The notes beneath the pieces are model-generated. The model searched no databases and was not told the origin of the DNA. It saw only the letters and a program-made list of their open reading frames with translations. Below are positions 21,401 to 21,472 of a stretch of 21,472 nt of DNA, one piece after another (the first letter of the stretch is position 1; each line of letters starts with the position of its first letter). The position numbers were made by a program, and so were the translations under genes. The DNA is from CAZUFB01 sp048173955 (lineage in GTDB: Bacteria > Actinomycetota > Coriobacteriia > Coriobacteriales > UMGS124), in contig DBEYOB010000128.1 of the NCBI GenBank assembly GCA_048173955.1, positions 1-21,472 of the forward strand, read 5' to 3'.

Positions 21401-21472
21401 GGTCGCGACCGTCTGTCGTCCTGCGCAGCCTGCCGCGCCGCGCGACGCCCGGCGGCGGGCCCGCCTCTGCCG

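Noticed and set aside
21399..21472. Short open frame from ATG at 21399 to the window edge
   Set aside because: No ribosome-binding site, and the ATG falls in the -10-like sequence; the composition is Arg/Pro/Ala shadow-like.

Overview
This window is GC-rich (well above 60% G+C by eye) with dense, mostly well-spaced Shine-Dalgarno-led genes. Tat-exported fumarate-reductase-like flavoproteins, a 12-TM LuxR-type regulator divergent from one of them, and an IPXTG-anchored surface protein together point to an actinobacterial gut anaerobe of the class Coriobacteriia, most likely Eggerthellaceae. This is an inference from gene content and composition; no rRNA or marker gene is present.

Layout. 1-1728: 3' part of a large Lhr-like helicase (+). 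1729-2271: non-coding, with a 3x30 bp tandem repeat, a 177 bp MITE-like element with 28 bp inverted ends, and a terminator-like hairpin. 2272-4698: LRR surface protein with a sortase signal (-). 4803-5713: type II toxin-antitoxin operon (RelB/DinJ-like antitoxin plus PIN toxin, -) with an operator-like promoter. 5836-7857: terminator and Tat/FMN/FAD reductase (-), divergent from a membrane LuxR regulator (8227-9864, +). 9884-10318: Pth2-type peptidyl-tRNA hydrolase (+). 10373-11371: membrane-anchored Mrr-like nuclease (-). 11515-11849: repeat copy A. 12217-14073: second Tat flavoprotein without an FMN domain (+), followed by a HemW/HemN-like protein that has lost its radical-SAM cysteines (14274-15290). 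15355-15720: repeat copy B. 15727-17657: two-gene operon (-) for an Asp/Glu racemase and an ATP-grasp ligase resembling the D-aspartate ligase/racemase pair of peptidoglycan cross-bridge synthesis, divergent from a stand-alone OmpR-type winged-helix protein (17887-18318, +). 18354-20652: tightly overlapped three-gene operon (-) of a proline-rich small protein, a cysteine-rich protein and a U32-peptidase-family protein. 20928-21264: a second, unrelated inverted-repeat element; a promoter-like sequence lies near the right edge.

How parts may work together. The ligase/racemase operon and the winged-helix gene share a 229 bp intergenic region carrying pairs of 11 bp-spaced TGCCTAGA motifs in opposite orientations, the layout expected of an OmpR/PhoB-class regulator that controls itself and a cell-wall operon. 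The LuxR regulator probably controls the flavoprotein it diverges from. The three-gene U32 operon is the best candidate for an uncharacterised system: two cysteine-rich, probably Fe-S-binding proteins with start/stop overlaps, plus a disordered companion.

The most striking non-coding signal is a 260 bp repeat present twice exactly 3840 bp apart (about 94% identical). It has 45 bp imperfect inverted ends and runs into a degenerate 20 bp GC-rich tandem array in both places.
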